Assembly (NCBI RefSeq): GCF_002946835.1
Contig: NZ_CP026652.1
Location: 4,712,001 to 4,776,000, forward strand
Direction of reading: 5' to 3'
DNA: 64,000 nucleotides
DNA from: Streptomyces dengpaensis
GTDB lineage: Bacteria; Actinomycetota; Actinomycetes; Streptomycetales; Streptomycetaceae
The notes beneath the pieces are model-generated. The model was not told the origin of the DNA, did not search any database, and saw only the letters and a list, made by a program, of their open reading frames with translations. Position numbers and translations under genes: made by a program. Positions 8,439 through 16,934 of the stretch are shown in pieces. Position 1 is the stretch's first letter. Each line of letters begins with the position of its first letter.

Positions 8439-9370
8439 CCCGGACCGAAGAGTTCGAGGAGCTGCGACCGCTGCTGTTCGCGATCGCCTACCGGATCCTC
8501 GGCAGCGTGAGCGAGGCCGAGGACGCCGTCCAGGAGACCTGGCTGCGCTACGGGGCCTCCCCGGCACAGCCCAGGTCGACCAAGGCCTACCTCTCGGCCG
8601 TGGTCACCCGGATCGCGATCGACGTCCTGCGGTCGGCCCGCGTCCGGCGGGAGGAGTACGTCGGGCCGTGGTTCCCCGAGCCGCTGCTGACCGACCCCTA
8701 CGAGGACCCGGAGCGCTCGGCGGAGCTGGCCGACTCCTTGTCGATGGCGGCGCTGCTCCTCCTCGAGCGGCTGACCCCGCTCGAGCGGGCGGTCTTCGTG
8801 CTGCGGGAAGTGTTCGGGTTCGGCTTCCCGGAGATCGCGTCGGCGGTGGGGCGCTCGGAGGCGGCGTGCCGCCAACTCGCGGTGCGGGCGCGCCGACACA
8901 TGGACGCGGGCAGGCCCCGGTTCGAGGCCGACCGCAAGGAGCGCGAGGAACTCGCCGAGCGATTCTTCGACGCCTTCAGGGAAGGGGACGTCGACGGGCT
9001 GCGGGAGCTCCTCGCCGCAGACGTGTCCCTGGTCGGCGACGGCGGCGGCAAGGCCCCGCAGTTCGCAAGCGCCGTCATCGGCGCCGACAACGTGGCCCGG
9101 GTGCTCGCCGCGCTCGTCCCGCCGTTCGACCGGATCGGCGTCGTAGCGGAACCCCATCAGGTGAACGGCCAGCCGGGCGCGATCTTCCGCGACCGGGACG
9201 GCAAGGTCATCAGCACCCTGGTTCTCGACGTACTCGAGGGGCGGATCCAGACGATCCGCTCGGTGATCAGCCCCGACAAGCTCGGGCACGTCGGTCCGGT
9301 GGCGGACGTCTGGGCGCTCAAACGCGAGGCGAACCAGGCTCGTCGGCCACAGCCTGACCGGAGGAGCTGA
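8435..9370 (+). CDS. ECF41-family RNA polymerase sigma factor with fused SnoaL regulatory domain
   Basis: 311 residues from GTG. Region 2 spans about 5-72 (EAEDAVQETWLRYG), followed by the YVGPWFPEPL linker typical of SigJ-like factors and region 4 at 103-160. The C-terminal SnoaL-like domain (about 170-290) carries DGGGK and, near the end, SPDKL, which match the two conserved motifs of ECF41 extensions. Such factors lack an anti-sigma factor and are controlled by their own C-terminus. GTGA overlap couples it to the epimerase. The operon promoter matches its expected recognition sequence, so positive autoregulation is likely. Confidence 0.88.
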   Translation: MTRTEEFEELRPLLFAIAYRILGSVSEAEDAVQETWLRYGASPAQPRSTKAYLSAVVTRIAIDVLRSARVRREEYVGPWFPEPLLTDPYEDPERSAELADSLSMAALLLLERLTPLERAVFVLREVFGFGFPEIASAVGRSEAACRQLAVRARRHMDAGRPRFEADRKEREELAERFFDAFREGDVDGLRELLAADVSLVGDGGGKAPQFASAVIGADNVARVLAALVPPFDRIGVVAEPHQVNGQPGAIFRDRDGKVISTLVLDVLEGRIQTIRSVISPDKLGHVGPVADVWALKREANQARRPQPDRRS

Positions 9371-9538
<168 letters not shown>

Positions 9539-9900
9539 GCGCGCGGTTGTGGCCCGAAAGGGTGGGTGGGCTGTCGTGATCGCGTGAGACGGGACACGAC
9601 AGGTGTCCTGCACATACGACACCTATCGTCCTCAGGCGTCCTGTCCCCGCTGGGTGTGGGCATGGTGAGGCTCTGACCTGCGGTGCCTACGGTTGAGTGG
9701 GACGAACGTGCTCCTCCCAGTCCCGCTCAACCGTAGGCAGCGCCTCGAGGGTGTGCATCGAGGGAAGTCCGCTGATCGGCCCGCAGGTGTCTGCCCCTGC
9801 AGACGAAGTTGAGCGCGATAACGCTCGATCGCCCTGATCCGCTGGCTCCGGCGGCGTTGATGCCTGCTGCTAGCGTCGTGCGCCGCAAGCTCGCTGGTTC
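9539..9900. other. Intergenic stretch with a long hairpin, no gene seen
   Basis: 362 bp without a convincing reading frame. Apart from the hairpin at 9684-9739 I see no recognisable element. Frames on the minus strand show no codon bias and no family. Confidence 0.4.
9684..9739. repeat. Long inverted repeat, 19 of 20 pairs
   Basis: Arms TGCCTACGGTTGAG and CTCAACCGTAGGCA (14 bp, perfect) continue after one mismatch with GGGAC/GTCCC, leaving a 16-nt loop. It stands 145 bp from the monooxygenase relic and 160 bp from the GNAT stop, farther than a normal terminator. It could be the collapsed ends of a lost mobile element or a stable RNA hairpin. Confidence 0.6.
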
Positions 9901-10782
9901 TTAACCGACTTCCGGTGCGGCGCACGAGAAGTCGTACGCAGCCCAGTCGGTGAGCGTGCGATAGCCGAGGCGTTGGTAGAGGGCGTTGCTGGTGGGGTTG
10001 GACAGGTCCGCGAACAGCACGACATCCCTCGCGCCCGCGGCCAGCGCGGCCCGGCTCGCCTCCACCGTCACGGCGCCCGCGTAGCCGCGACCGCGTAGGT
10101 GGGCCGGGGTGTAGACGATGTCCACCTGGATCTGGCCGCCGACCATCGGGTTCATGCCCGCGATGGAGACGGGAGTGCCGTCGGGGGTCTCCCAGAGCGT
10201 ATAGCGCTTGTCGGCGAAGCGTGTGTCGGCCCAGGAGCCGGCGTCTATGGAGACGACTTCCCCGACGGCCTTGGCGAACTCGCCGCACCAGAACATGACT
10301 TGCTCAAGGTCCTGCTCGCCCAGGATGCGGCCCCGGCCCGCCGGCAGCGGCTCCGGTGGGGTGAGCGTGCCGAGGCGGTACAGACGGAGCCGCGTGTCGC
10401 GGAGTCTCGGCGTCGCGCCGGTGTGCCGCTGCCAGGCCTCGGCGAAAGCGGTGGCGGTGCTGTGGTCCGCGCTGACGGAGGGAAGGGAGTGCCCGAGGGC
10501 GGCCAGGCGGGCGGCGAGGGTGTCGGCCTGCTCGGGCGTGAGCGGCGTGAGGCCCAGTGCGCGGGGCGGGAGGCGGTAGAAGGTGGCGTGGACCTCGCCC
10601 GCTCGCTCCAGCACGCCGAAGACGGGGGCTTGGGTGCCGAACGCGTCCGCCCCGCGCGCTCGCAGTCTCGCGGCCCACGTCAGCGGCATGACGTGCAGGC
10701 CGGGCCGCGAGCGCAGGAAGTCTCCGGCTCGGACGAGAAAGTCGTCGACGTCTTCGGTGAGGTACCAGTCATCCGGTCGCAT
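9901..10782 (-). CDS. GNAT family N-acetyltransferase
   Basis: 293 residues. The C-terminal GNAT domain (about 150-290) has the acetyl-CoA loop in VYTPAHLRGRGYAGAVT and the closing strand SNALYQRLGYRTLTDWAAYDF. The N-terminal 140 residues are a divergent second GNAT-like half, a layout seen in many actinobacterial acetyltransferases. The acceptor cannot be predicted. It is a lone gene; the ATG lies near position 10782 with no clear Shine-Dalgarno sequence. Confidence 0.8.
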   Translation of the reverse strand: MRPDDWYLTEDVDDFLVRAGDFLRSRPGLHVMPLTWAARLRARGADAFGTQAPVFGVLERAGEVHATFYRLPPRALGLTPLTPEQADTLAARLAALGHSLPSVSADHSTATAFAEAWQRHTGATPRLRDTRLRLYRLGTLTPPEPLPAGRGRILGEQDLEQVMFWCGEFAKAVGEVVSIDAGSWADTRFADKRYTLWETPDGTPVSIAGMNPMVGGQIQVDIVYTPAHLRGRGYAGAVTVEASRAALAAGARDVVLFADLSNPTSNALYQRLGYRTLTDWAAYDFSCAAPEVG

Positions 10783-10981
10783 GCTTCATGATTCCCCATG
10801 CTGTAGAAGTCCCCAACGGTTTTCCGTCAGGGCGAGGAAGCAGACGGTGGGCCTCAGAACCAGGCCGGGTCCAGCGGAGGGCAGGTTGTCGCTCAGTTCG
10901 TCCGGGCCCCGCTCACTTCACCAGGCAGATCCAGTGGGAAGCCGCAGGTATACCGGGGAACGGACACAGCGTGGCGCACTT

Positions 10982-11001
10982 TTGCAAGCGAGTGCTTGCA
11001 A
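10982..11001. promoter_or_regulatory. Perfect palindrome TTGCAAGC-N4-GCTTGCAA before the XRE gene
   Basis: Two 8-bp arms around GAGT, ending 30 bp before the XRE start codon. The position and symmetry suit an autoregulatory operator for the helix-turn-helix dimer encoded next door. TTGCAA is also close to a -35 element. Confidence 0.55.
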
Positions 11002-11031
11002 TTGTTAGCGGGAGTGCGGCAAGGTGGGGGC

Positions 11032-11577
11032 ATGGCATCGCTCAACGTCGGCAATCTTGGTGAGTATCTGCGGGAACAGCGGCGCAGCGCGCAGCTGTCG
11101 CTGCGGCAGCTCGCCGATGCCGCCGGCGTGTCCAATCCGTATCTGAGCCAGATCGAGCGCGGGCTGCGCAAGCCGAGCGCGGAGGTGCTGCAGCAGGTCG
11201 CCAAGGCCCTGCGGATCTCCGCCGAGACGCTGTACGTGCGGGCCGGCATCCTCGACGCCGAGCGGGACCGGGACGAGGTGGAGACGCGCGCCGCCATCCT
11301 CGCGGATCCCACGCTGAACGAGCGGCAGAAGCAGGTGCTGCTCCAGATCTACGAGTCCTTCCGCAAGGAGAACGGGTTCGAGATCGCCCAGGCGGGCGAG
11401 GGCGCTCACGGGGCCGAGGCGCCCGGCACCGAGGCGCCCGGCACCGACGCACATGGCGACGGCACGCGCACCGCCGGCCCCGGCATACGTACGGACCAGG
11501 ACATACCGGACCCCGCCGCCTCCGGCCCCCGCACGGCCGACGGCAGCGACGCCGATCCGCAGCAGACCGCCAGTTGA
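11032..11577 (+). CDS. XRE-family transcriptional regulator
   Basis: 181 residues from ATG behind AAGGTGGGG. Residues 6-65 form a Cro/CI-type helix-turn-helix (LREQRRSAQLSLRQLADAAG, then SNPYLSQIERGLRKPS). The middle (70-115) is helical and probably dimerises. The last 60 residues are a Glu/Gly/Thr-rich tail including two copies of GTEAPGT-like sequence, likely disordered. A perfect palindrome lies just upstream. The HbhA-like gene follows by 89 bp on the same strand; this pairing is common in Streptomyces. Confidence 0.87.
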   Translation: MASLNVGNLGEYLREQRRSAQLSLRQLADAAGVSNPYLSQIERGLRKPSAEVLQQVAKALRISAETLYVRAGILDAERDRDEVETRAAILADPTLNERQKQVLLQIYESFRKENGFEIAQAGEGAHGAEAPGTEAPGTDAHGDGTRTAGPGIRTDQDIPDPAASGPRTADGSDADPQQTAS

Positions 11578-11666
11578 CCAGCACGCCAGAACGACCGCCG
11601 ACCGGCCGGTCTCGCCGCTGATCACCAAAACCCTCAGCTGAACGCGAATACCGGAGGACCATCGCC

Positions 11667-12290
11667 ATGGCCATCACCGACGACATCCGCAAGGCCGCCA
11701 CGGACCCGACGCCCCTCTACTTCCTCGCCGGCAGTGCCGACCTGGCCGTCCAGCAGGCCAAGAAGGTCCCCGGCATCGTGGAGCAGATCCGCGCCGAGGC
11801 CCCGGCGCGCATCGAGACCGTGAAGAACATCGACCCGAACGCCGTCCAGGAGAAGGCCACCGCCCGCGCCAAGGAGGCACAGGAGACCATCCAGGCCAAG
11901 GTGACGGAGTTCATCAGCACCCTCGACGCGGACATCAAGAAGCTCGGCACCACCCTGGACTCCGACCTGAAGAAGCTCGGTGAGTCCGCTCAGGACTTCG
12001 CCCTGCGCGGTGTCGGCGTCGCCGCCGAGTACGCCGTGAAGGCCCGGGAGACGTACGAGAAGGTCGCCGAGCACGGCGAGCAGACCGTGAAGACCTGGCG
12101 CGGCGAGGCCGCCGAGGAGATCGAGGAACTGGCCGTCGCCGTCGAGCCGAAGGCCGAGCCGGACGAGGCCGAGGCCGAGGAGACGCCGGCCCAGACCGCC
12201 GCCGAGCCCGCCCCGGCCAGGAAGGTCACCGCGAAGAAGGCCCCGGCCAGGAAGGTCACGGCGAAGAAGACCACGCCGCCGGCGAAGTAG
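11667..12290 (+). CDS. Heparin-binding-haemagglutinin (HbhA)-like coiled-coil protein
   Basis: 207 residues. Residues 1-130 are almost wholly helical with heptad-like spacing (LGTTLDSDLKKLGESAQDFA), and the C-terminus is a Lys/Ala/Pro tail with the repeat ARKVTAKKAP. This layout, helical body plus basic tail, is that of mycobacterial HbhA, which binds anionic polymers and interacts with membranes. In Streptomyces its role is unknown. No signal peptide is visible. It follows the XRE gene and is closed by a hairpin. Confidence 0.72.
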   Translation: MAITDDIRKAATDPTPLYFLAGSADLAVQQAKKVPGIVEQIRAEAPARIETVKNIDPNAVQEKATARAKEAQETIQAKVTEFISTLDADIKKLGTTLDSDLKKLGESAQDFALRGVGVAAEYAVKARETYEKVAEHGEQTVKTWRGEAAEEIEELAVAVEPKAEPDEAEAEETPAQTAAEPAPARKVTAKKAPARKVTAKKTTPPAK

Positions 12291-12302
12291 ACGAAGCGGT
12301 GG

Positions 12303-12337
12303 AACGGGCCCGGCACCCCTGGGGTTCCCGGCCCGTT
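12303..12337 (+). terminator. Hairpin after the HbhA-like gene
   Basis: AACGGGCC pairs with GGCCCGTT across a 19-nt centre that can pair further (GG/CC). It begins 13 bp beyond the stop codon. No T-run. Confidence 0.6.
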
Positions 12338-12379
12338 CTACGGGTACGGTGGCCGCGTAGGAGTCGGCAGGAACGGGCG

Positions 12380-12727
12380 GTGGACAGCATGATGATGTTG
12401 GGCTTCGCGGGGTTCATGGGCATCTTGAAGATCGTCCTCATGGCCCTCGCCGCGTTCGGGCTGTTCGACGCCGCGTTCCGGCGCGACGACGCGTTCCGTG
12501 CCGCGGACAAGCAGAACAAGATGTTCTGGCTGCTCATCCTCGGTATCGCCCTCGTGGTGAGCTACCTGTTCTCGATCCTGTCGTTTCTGCCGGTCATCGG
12601 CGTCATCGCGAGCATCGTCTACATCGTGGACGTACGCCCCGCGCTGAAGCAGGTCTCCGGCGGCGGGGGCGGCCGCCGCGGCTCCAGCAGCGACGGACCG
12701 TACGGGCCGTACAACGGCGGACGCTGA
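12380..12727 (+). CDS. DUF2516 family small membrane protein
   Basis: 115 residues. Two or three hydrophobic segments (near 7-30, 50-68 and 70-88) and a Gly/Arg/Ser-rich soluble tail (GGGGGRRGSSSDGPYGPY). The sequence and its place after the XRE and HbhA-like genes match DUF2516 proteins of Streptomyces. GTG is taken as start because GGCAGGAACGGG lies 7-18 bp before; the ATG three codons later is possible. Function unknown. Confidence 0.75.
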   Translation: MDSMMMLGFAGFMGILKIVLMALAAFGLFDAAFRRDDAFRAADKQNKMFWLLILGIALVVSYLFSILSFLPVIGVIASIVYIVDVRPALKQVSGGGGGRRGSSSDGPYGPYNGGR

Positions 12728-12854
12728 GCCCATCCGGCCCATGGCCCACCCGGCCCACCCGGGAAAGCCGGACCTGACGCGCGCACGGTAAGGCCACCCG
12801 GAAAACCCGTCCGGATAGCCACTACGGGAAGCCTGACCCGGCCGCGTACGGCGC

Positions 12855-14183
12855 TTACGGCCTCCTGTCCAGCAACAGCACCGCCACGTCGTCTGTCAGC
12901 TCCCCGCCGTTGAGCTCGCGCACCTCGTTCACCGCCGCGCGCAGCAGCTCCTCGCCCTGGAGGCCCTGGACCAGCTGGCGGCGGACCATGTCCACCATGC
13001 CGTCCTGGCCGAGGCGCTCCCGGCCGTCGCCGACGTGTCCCTCGATCAGACCGTCGGTGTAGAGCATCAGGCTCCAGGCGGCGCCCAGCTCCACCTGCAT
13101 GCGCGGCCAGCGGGCGTGCGGCAGCAGGCCGAGCGCGGGGCCGTTGTTGTCGTACGGCAGCAGTTCGGCCGGCCGGCCCGGGCGGGCGATCAGCGGGGAC
13201 GGGTGGCCGGCCAGGCAGAGCCCGGCGCGGCGGCCGTCCGGTGCGATGTCCACGGTGCAGAGCGTCGCGAAGATCTCTTCGTTGTCGCGCTCGTGCTCCA
13301 GGACCTGCTGGAGCGTCGAGAGCAGCTCGTCGCCGCACAGGCCCGCGAAGGTCAGCGCGCGCCAGGCGATACGCAGCTCCACGCCGAGCGCCGCCTCGTC
13401 GGGCCCGTGCCCGCAGACGTCGCCGATCATCGCGTGCACGGTGCCGTCGGGCGTACGGACGGTGTCGTAGAAGTCGCCGCCGAGCAGCGCGCGGGAGCGG
13501 CCCGGGCGGTAGCGCGCGGCGAAGCGCAGCGGAGAGCCGTCCAGGAGGGGGGTCGGCAGCAGCCCGCGCTCCAGGCGAGCGTTCTCCTGGGCGTGCAGCC
13601 TGGACTCGGTGAGCCGTCGCTCGGCCGTGTCGGAACGTTTCCTCTCCACCGCGTAGCGGATCGCGCGGCTCAGCAGCCGGCCGTCCAGCTCCTCGCGGAC
13701 AAGGTAGTCCTGGGCGCCGACGCGCACCGCCTCCGCGCCCCGCTCGGAGTCCCCGGACGCGGTGAGCGCGAGGACGGCGTGCCGGGGCGCGAGCCGCAGC
13801 ACGTGCTTGAGCGTGGTCAGCTCGTCGTTGCTGTCGGTGGCCCGGCCGGGCGCCGGAAGCGCGAGGTCGAGCAGGATGCAGTGGACGTCGTCGGTGAGCA
13901 GCCGCTCGGCCTCGGTGAGGTTGCGGGCGGTACGGATACGGATCGGTTTGCCCGCGGCGTCGAGCATCTCGGGCACGCTGAGCAAACCGCCAGGGTCGTC
14001 TTCTATGACCAGCAGGGTCAGGCTGGTGGTGCTGTCTGTCAGGGCCGAGGCGCGGGGCACCGATGCTGCCCCGGTCGGACCGTCGGTCGAGGCTCCGGAG
14101 GGGCCGCCGGGTGAGAACGCGCCTTGAGCCTGAACACTCTCCGCGGCCGGGATCGCTCGCTGCCGAGGTACGGGTACGGGCAT
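12855..14183 (-). CDS. Response regulator with PP2C/SpoIIE-type phosphatase output
   Basis: 442 residues. After a disordered Pro/Ser/Ala-rich N-terminus, residues 55-175 form a receiver domain (VIEDDPGG at 59-66, phosphoacceptor Asp106 in LLDLALP). A short helical linker (180-205) leads to a PPM/SpoIIE phosphatase domain with the metal-binding GGDFYD (235-240), DVCGHG (255-260) and a final LTDDVAVLLL. Such proteins dephosphorylate anti-anti-sigma factors on command of a histidine kinase, as RsbU and RssB-like proteins do. No kinase or sigma-factor gene is adjacent. The start was set at the ATG after GGAAGGAAG; a longer frame exists but lacks a ribosome site. Confidence 0.88.
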   Translation of the reverse strand: MPVPVPRQRAIPAAESVQAQGAFSPGGPSGASTDGPTGAASVPRASALTDSTTSLTLLVIEDDPGGLLSVPEMLDAAGKPIRIRTARNLTEAERLLTDDVHCILLDLALPAPGRATDSNDELTTLKHVLRLAPRHAVLALTASGDSERGAEAVRVGAQDYLVREELDGRLLSRAIRYAVERKRSDTAERRLTESRLHAQENARLERGLLPTPLLDGSPLRFAARYRPGRSRALLGGDFYDTVRTPDGTVHAMIGDVCGHGPDEAALGVELRIAWRALTFAGLCGDELLSTLQQVLEHERDNEEIFATLCTVDIAPDGRRAGLCLAGHPSPLIARPGRPAELLPYDNNGPALGLLPHARWPRMQVELGAAWSLMLYTDGLIEGHVGDGRERLGQDGMVDMVRRQLVQGLQGEELLRAAVNEVRELNGGELTDDVAVLLLDRRP

Positions 14184-14474
14184 CGTCTGGGTCTTCCTTC
14201 CCTCCCCCCGAGGGCGTGGCGGGGCGAAGGACCTCGACCCACCGACGGGGACCATAGCGGCAGCCGGTGCCGCAATGGAATGGCACGCGGCACGGCGTCT
14301 GGCAATCGGCCACTGTCATATGCCGCATCCTGTACCGCACTTGGACAGGTTGCGGGCTCCCCCGGGATGACGAACGTCACGTCCCCGGGGTTGCCTGGGG
14401 AAGGCAACCGTGTGCTCCATCACGTGCTGTGGGTCACGCGGGGGTACGCCGCTGCCGCCCCCGCGTGTGAGGCG

Positions 14475-15590
14475 TCACGCGTCCGGCCGTACGACCCCCA
14501 GGATCGGCATCGAACCCGCCCCCGCGATCGTCACCGTCCGACCCGGCCGGGGGGCGTGGACGATCGCGCCGTCGCCCACGTACATCCCGACATGGCTGGC
14601 GTCGTCGAAGTAGATGATCAGGTCGCCGGGGCGCATGTCCTTGATGTCGACGCGGTCGAGCTGCTTCCACTGTTCCTGCGAGGTGCGGGGGATGGCCTGT
14701 CCGGCAGACGCCCAGGCCTGGGAGGTCAGCCCCGAGCAGTCGTACGACCCCGGGCCCTCGGCGCCCCACACGTACGGCTTGCCGACCTGCTTGGTCGCGT
14801 ACTTCACGGCCCGCTTGCCCTGCTCGGACGCCCTGCCGTTGATCTCCGCGAGGACTCCGGAGCTCAGCCAGGCGGTCTGCGCCTGGTAGGCGGCCTCCTC
14901 CTCCAGCTTCGCCAGCCGCTCCTTCTCGTCCTTCTCCAGCTGGGATTCCAGCTTCTCGGCGGCGGCGATCCGCTCCTTGATCTTCTTCTTGGCCTCGGCC
15001 TTGGCCTTGCGGTTGGCCTCCAGCTTCTTCCATTGCGCGGAGGCGTCCTTCGCGTACTGCTTCAAGTCCTGCTGGGTGCGCGCCATCTCGGCGAGCAGCC
15101 CCTTGGTCGCGTGTTCGCCCTGCCGCGCGCGGCCCGCGCCGTCCAGGAACTCCTGCGGGTCGTCGGTCAGCCACAGCTGGGCCTCGGGCGGCAGCCCGCC
15201 GCCGCGGTACTGCGCGCGGGCCGCGGCGCCCGCACGGTCCTTCAAATCGTCCAGCTTCGCCTGGCCCTTGACGATCTCGCGGGCCAGATCGACGATCTCG
15301 GCGGACTGCTTCTGGGCCTTCTCCTCCGCCGCGTTGTACGCGTCCGTGGCCACCGCCGCCTCGCGGTAGAGCTTGTCCAGCTTCTTGCGGACCGCTTCAA
15401 TTTCCTTGTTGCTCACGGGCGTCGGCGTCGGCGTCGGCGTTGGTGCTGTCGGCGTTGTCGGAGCGGGTGTCCGGGGCGTTGTCGGCGTCGCGTTCGCGTA
15501 CGCCACGCCGGGTGTTGCCAGCACCGCGCAGGCGCATGCGCAGGCCAGGGCCATGGCCATCGTGGTCAGGCTCCGCTTGCCGGATCCCAT
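14475..15590 (-). CDS. Secreted NlpC/P60 peptidoglycan hydrolase with coiled-coil
   Basis: 371 residues. A signal peptide (KR, then a hydrophobic Ala-rich core, cleavage after about AYA at 32) is followed by a Pro/Thr spacer and a long coiled coil (60-250). The NlpC/P60 endopeptidase domain covers the last 115 residues, with catalytic Cys285 in YDCSG and His333 in SHVGMY, plus His345 as likely third residue. This is the RipA/CwlO layout: D-iGlu-mDAP cleavage outside the membrane, with the coiled coil keeping it inactive until bound by a partner. The ATG follows GGGGG. A perfect BldD-type palindrome lies 21-33 bp upstream. Confidence 0.9.
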   Translation of the reverse strand: MGSGKRSLTTMAMALACACACAVLATPGVAYANATPTTPRTPAPTTPTAPTPTPTPTPVSNKEIEAVRKKLDKLYREAAVATDAYNAAEEKAQKQSAEIVDLAREIVKGQAKLDDLKDRAGAAARAQYRGGGLPPEAQLWLTDDPQEFLDGAGRARQGEHATKGLLAEMARTQQDLKQYAKDASAQWKKLEANRKAKAEAKKKIKERIAAAEKLESQLEKDEKERLAKLEEEAAYQAQTAWLSSGVLAEINGRASEQGKRAVKYATKQVGKPYVWGAEGPGSYDCSGLTSQAWASAGQAIPRTSQEQWKQLDRVDIKDMRPGDLIIYFDDASHVGMYVGDGAIVHAPRPGRTVTIAGAGSMPILGVVRPDA

Positions 15591-15920
15591 TGCTCTGCCC
15601 CCAAACTGATTTACCGTCAGTAACTTACGCACACCTGGGGGATCGTGCCATGTCGGCGCGCAAGGCGACAGAGGCGGGCAAGAACTCCCTTCCCCCAGGC
15701 CCGCTTCGGCATGTCGATCTCATCCCCCCGGCTGTGTGACGTGCGACTCACCACGATCGTTCCCCGCGGGTCACGCGTCGGCGGTGCCCAGGCCGCTTCC
15801 GCCGGCCGCGCGTTGGTGGTCTGCCGGCCGCTTCCGCCGGTCGCGTCCCACTGCCGTCCGCGACCGGTGCGTAGGCGGGCCACGCCCGCTGCCGCTCGGC
15901 CGGCAGGTACCGGCGGCGGG
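15591..15920. other. Promoter region of the NlpC/P60 gene, no gene seen
   Basis: 330 bp. It holds the BldD-type palindrome near its left end. The remainder contains two CCGCTTCCGCCGG copies (15800-15812, 15828-15840) and no supported reading frame. I looked for a c-di-AMP riboswitch, which precedes many Streptomyces wall hydrolases, and did not find its conserved core. Confidence 0.4.
15611..15623. promoter_or_regulatory. BldD-type palindrome TTAC-N5-GTAA
   Basis: TTACCGTCAGTAA is a perfect inverted repeat matching the known BldD pattern TNAC-N5-GTNA. It sits 21 bp before the NlpC/P60 start codon, where binding would block transcription or initiation. cdgB, which makes the c-di-GMP that BldD needs to dimerise, is in this same window. 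Confidence 0.5.
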
Positions 15921-16769
15921 TCACGTCCGGGGCGCCAACGCCTCCCAGCGCAGCGTGACTTCGCCCTGCCGCCAGCGCGTCTCCCCGTCCGTCACCGGCC
16001 AGTGGGCCGCCAGGTCGCGGACCGTGCGTATCCAGCGCTGCCGTGCGCCGTACGCGGCGTAGGGCGCGGCGGCCGCCCAGGCGCGGTCGAAGTCGCGCAG
16101 GAAGGCGTGCACGGGCTCGCCCGGGACGTTGCGGTGGATGAGGGCCTTCGGCAGGCGTTCGGCGAGGTCGGACGGGCGGTCCAGGGAGCCGAGGCGGGTG
16201 GCGAAGGTGACCGTGCGCGGGCCCTCCGGGCCGAGGGCGACCCAGACGTGCCGGCGGCCGATCTCGTCGCACGTGCCCTCGACGAGCAGACCGCCCCGGG
16301 AGCCCGGGCCCACCGGTGCGAGGCGTGCGCACAGGCGCCGCCAGACCTCGGCGACCTGGTCCTCGTCGTACTGGCGCAGCACGTTCGCCGCGCGGATGAG
16401 GGTCGGGCTGCCCTGCACCGGCACTTCGAATCCGCCGTGCCGGAAGACGAGGCCCTCGCGCTCGTACGGCCGCGCGGCGGCGACCCGGGCCGGTTCGATC
16501 TCGACGCCCACCACGTGCGTGCGGGGAGCGGAGGTGCGCAGCCGTGTCAGCAGCTCGACCGCCGTCCAGGGCGCGGCGCCGTATCCGAGGTCGACCGCCA
16601 CCGGGGCGCCGGCGCGGCGCAGTTCGGCGCCGTGCGTCGCGGCGATCCAGCGGTCCATGCGACGCAGGCGGTTGGGGTTCGTGGTCCCGCGCGTCACCGT
16701 ACCCACGATGGGGGTGCCCCCGCTCGAGCGAAGCCGAGAGTGGGGGAGGGACGCTGCGCGGGTTGTCAT
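15921..16769 (-). CDS. Class I SAM-dependent methyltransferase
   Basis: 282 residues if started at the ATG opening MTTRAASLPH. Rossmann motif I is VDLGYGAAPWT, and motif II is VVGVEIEPARV; the later RAANVLRQYDEDQV fits the substrate loop of small-molecule methyltransferases. Substrate unknown. The first 25 codons run through a 46-bp dispersed repeat (separate entry), so the ancestral start may be the GTG shortly after it, about codon 23. The gene is divergent from mshA, sharing its 250-bp upstream region. Confidence 0.8.
   Translation of the reverse strand: MTTRAASLPHSRLRSSGGTPIVGTVTRGTTNPNRLRRMDRWIAATHGAELRRAGAPVAVDLGYGAAPWTAVELLTRLRTSAPRTHVVGVEIEPARVAAARPYEREGLVFRHGGFEVPVQGSPTLIRAANVLRQYDEDQVAEVWRRLCARLAPVGPGSRGGLLVEGTCDEIGRRHVWVALGPEGPRTVTFATRLGSLDRPSDLAERLPKALIHRNVPGEPVHAFLRDFDRAWAAAAPYAAYGARQRWIRTVRDLAAHWPVTDGETRWRQGEVTLRWEALAPRT
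16705..16750 (-). repeat. 46-bp dispersed repeat, copy 1, inside the methyltransferase 5' end
   Basis: A GC-rich stem-loop-forming element (CCCCCGCTCGAGCGAAGCC core). 44 of 46 positions match a second copy in opposite orientation at 63551-63596 beyond otsB. Similar elements recur across Streptomyces intergenic DNA. Here it adds or replaces the N-terminal codons LPHSRLRSSGGTPIV. Confidence 0.8.
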
Positions 16770-16934
16770 GCGTACGAGAGTAGGCGGCTCCGGCGAGGGC
16801 CGTGCGCGCCTGTGGATAACCTCCGGGCCGCCCAGCTGCGCCTGTGGAAAACGGGCCGCGCCCGCAAGTCGACGCCCCTCGCCATCGAACGGTTGAGCGA
16901 CCAGCGGTAATGATTCGGCAAAGATGATCAAAGA

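Noticed and set aside
9632..10288. Minus-strand frame overlapping the GNAT gene and the hairpin region, considered as a transposase relic
   Set aside because: Arg-rich translation with no DDE motif or recognisable IS-family sequence; the GNAT frame explains most of it.
15591..15740. c-di-AMP (ydaO) riboswitch before the NlpC/P60 gene
   Set aside because: Many Streptomyces wall hydrolases have one, but its conserved core is not visible and the leader looks too short.
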